Of a DNA stretch of 64,000 bases, positions 63,974 to 64,000 are shown piece by piece (position 1 is the first letter of the stretch; the number at the start of each line of letters is the position of its first letter). The stretch lies in contig NZ_JACOQH010000007.1 in NCBI RefSeq assembly GCF_014297335.1, positions 102,319 to 166,318 on the forward strand. The letters are read 5' to 3'. The DNA comes from Roseburia_D yibonii (GTDB taxonomy: Bacteria > Bacillota > Clostridia > Lachnospirales > Lachnospiraceae). Below the pieces are notes generated by a model that was not told where the DNA came from, searched no databases, and worked only from the letters and a program-made list of their open reading frames with translations. Both the position numbers and the translations under genes were made by a program.

Positions 63974-64000
63974 ATGTACAAACCGATCGACAAGCTACAG
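63974..64000 (+). CDS. Start of an unidentified gene, cut by the window end
   Basis: ATG at 63974 with GAGGG nine bases upstream opens MYKPIDKLQ and stays open to the edge. Nine residues are too few to identify. The AT-rich leader with its own -10 and the basic start are compatible with a transposase, but this is a guess. Confidence 0.35.

Overview
The window looks like a chromosomal segment of a Gram-positive, low-to-mid GC Clostridia genome, most likely Lachnospiraceae close to Roseburia/Agathobacter. This is inferred from gene content and order: a type III glutamine synthetase, HprK plus a Crh-like HPr, a GlpP antiterminator, a zinc-type S14, a KOW protein between map and infA, an L17 with an insertion, and cytoplasmic LacI-like sensor/GGDEF fusions. 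No rRNA, tRNA, CRISPR array or prophage was seen. Codon use shifts visibly: the ribosomal block (about 12.6-29.5 kb) is AT-richer with optimised codons, while both flanks use many GCG/ATC/CTG codons.

Layout. (1) 1-2.5 kb: 3' end of a class A penicillin-binding protein and a membrane-anchored unknown. (2) 2.5-11.2 kb: ROK glucokinase, then two paralogous LacI-like-sensor/GGDEF diguanylate cyclases pointing away from each other around a secreted CAP-domain protein and a small DUF6483-like protein, followed by a TraX-family membrane protein and a cytidylate-kinase-like protein. (3) 11.2-12.4 kb: a 23S-rRNA-type methyltransferase on the minus strand and a 55-codon ORF whose 3' end is an intrinsic terminator. 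(4) 12.4-29.6 kb: the S10-spc-alpha ribosomal supercluster, rpsJ to rplQ, with secY, adk, map, infA and rpoA. It is preceded by a long folded leader and has several unusually long, structured spacers. (5) 29.6-35.1 kb: an unknown gene and asnB (minus), then a glycosyltransferase, pepD and a probable small RNA gene. (6) 35.1-41.9 kb: a CPA2 antiporter, a minus-strand glycerol-3-phosphate operon (GlpA-like, GlpB-like, DUF1667, GlpP) with an antitermination-type leader, and a divergent WYL regulator overlapping a zinc-ribbon/HTH protein. (7) 41.9-54.1 kb: pyrG (minus), then ftsH-uvrC and hprK-pepM18-murB-rapZ-whiA-Crh-like HPr-lipid kinase. (8) 54.1-64 kb: fba, glnA type III, an HD-GYP phosphodiesterase, then TetR, an MMPL exporter and a heptad-repeat surface protein, ending at the start of another gene.

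How the genes work together. Two cyclases without a visible RxxD inhibitory site and one HD-GYP protein make a c-di-GMP module that may sense sugars through LacI-like domains. HprK with a Ser46-bearing, His15-lacking HPr points to carbon catabolite control. The glp operon probably feeds back on itself, because its last gene encodes the antiterminator expected to act on its own leader. The ribosomal cluster appears to depend on RNA structure in the leader and spacers for autoregulation.

No complete new defence or mobile system was found. The least explained signals are RNA-level ones: a compact transcription unit at 34905-35107 with three 11-bp-phased TTTAGAA repeats, the folded rpsJ leader, the ORF with a built-in terminator at 12180-12347, and the promoter/terminator element upstream of glnA. 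All function calls come from reading the sequence; no database search was run.
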